From an uncultured Clostridia bacterium (GTDB taxonomy: Bacteria; Bacillota_A; Clostridia; TANB77; CAG-508): a stretch of DNA of 34,057 bases. How positions within the stretch are numbered: position 1 is the first letter of the stretch; each line of letters opens with the position of its first letter. Positions 33,997 to 34,057 of the stretch are shown here, in pieces. Under the pieces are notes generated by a model, which was given only the letters and a program-made list of their open reading frames with translations, searched no databases and was not told where the DNA came from. A program made the translations under genes and the position numbers. The stretch covers positions 1 to 34,057 of the forward strand of contig CANQXO010000005.1 of assembly GCA_947627825.1 (NCBI GenBank), in the 5' to 3' direction.

Positions 33997-34057
33997 TAGA
34001 AAATGAGAGCCACAGAAATGTGCGCTACCATATAAATTATGATAAAACACCACATAG
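33997..34057 (+). other. Start of an unidentified transcript with a GNRA hairpin, cut by the window end
   Basis: About ten bases after the promoter, AGC-CACA (34008-34014) pairs with TGTG-C-GCT (34019-34026) around a GAAA tetraloop, leaving one bulged C. This region is richer in G and C than its surroundings and has no good RBS or ORF. It could be the 5' part of a structured leader, riboswitch or small RNA. I could not match it to a family. Confidence 0.4.

Noticed and set aside
33997..34057. Assigning the 3'-most RNA to a known riboswitch class, such as c-di-GMP
   Set aside because: The visible bases lack conserved motifs of the classes I compared, and only about 60 nt are available.
1..34057. 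CRISPR arrays, tRNA or rRNA genes
   Set aside because: No regularly spaced repeats and no GC-rich tRNA-like or rRNA-like stretches were seen on either strand.

Overview
The window is AT-rich DNA with good Shine-Dalgarno sites and sigma-A type promoters (TTGACA-17-TATAAT). Its gene set is that of a low-GC Firmicute of class Clostridia: PNPase, a cmk-plsC fusion followed by an S1 protein, TypA, TrmR, class II aldolase, GlmM, ArgS and SmpB. Secreted proteins with dockerin, Ig-like, cadherin-like and GLUG domains, and a prepilin-like leader of the KGITLVALVVT type, suggest an anaerobic and probably uncultured gut clostridial lineage. This placement is inference. No rRNA, tRNA or CRISPR was seen, and no gene-free stretch exceeds about 210 bases.

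Layout. 1-7.2 kb holds housekeeping genes: the 3' end of pnp, a membrane GT2, a P-loop/Asp23-like protein, the Cmk-PlsC fusion, a three-domain S1 protein and TypA. 7.3-10 kb holds trmR, a membrane-anchored cadherin-like protein and a phosphofructokinase with unusual specificity residues. 10-24.7 kb is a surface-polysaccharide cluster: a polymerase/ligase, five glycosyltransferases (GT4, GT2, GT32, GT2, TagA), the UDP-GlcNAc 2-epimerase, an Alg14/Alg13 pair, two Wzx-type flippases and GlmM, with argS inserted among them. Both flippases are interrupted as sequenced, one by a +1 frameshift and one by an in-frame TAA. 24.8-30.1 kb holds a small membrane protein, fba, an 11-residue-repeat membrane protein, a secreted amidase with a dockerin, and a second Ig/cadherin-like anchored protein. 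30.1-34 kb holds smpB, a convergent small membrane protein, a tyrosine recombinase, and a prepilin-like GLUG surface protein that is frameshifted as sequenced.

The most interesting locus is 31.1-33.9 kb. The recombinase stop codon lies 3 nt before one copy of an imperfect inverted repeat (25 of 29 identical). The second copy lies 131 bp further on, just before the ribosome binding site of the surface protein. The only fair promoter I can find between the copies points away from the surface gene, so inversion would turn it towards the gene. This is the architecture of a recombinase-linked invertible promoter switch, here drawn in what looks like the OFF orientation.

How the genes work together. 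GlmM supplies glucosamine-1-phosphate for UDP-GlcNAc. The 2-epimerase converts UDP-GlcNAc to UDP-ManNAc, and TagA transfers ManNAc to an undecaprenyl-linked acceptor. The other transferases extend the repeat unit, a flippase exports it, and the Wzy/WaaL-like protein polymerises or ligates it. The initiating phosphoglycosyltransferase is not in the window.
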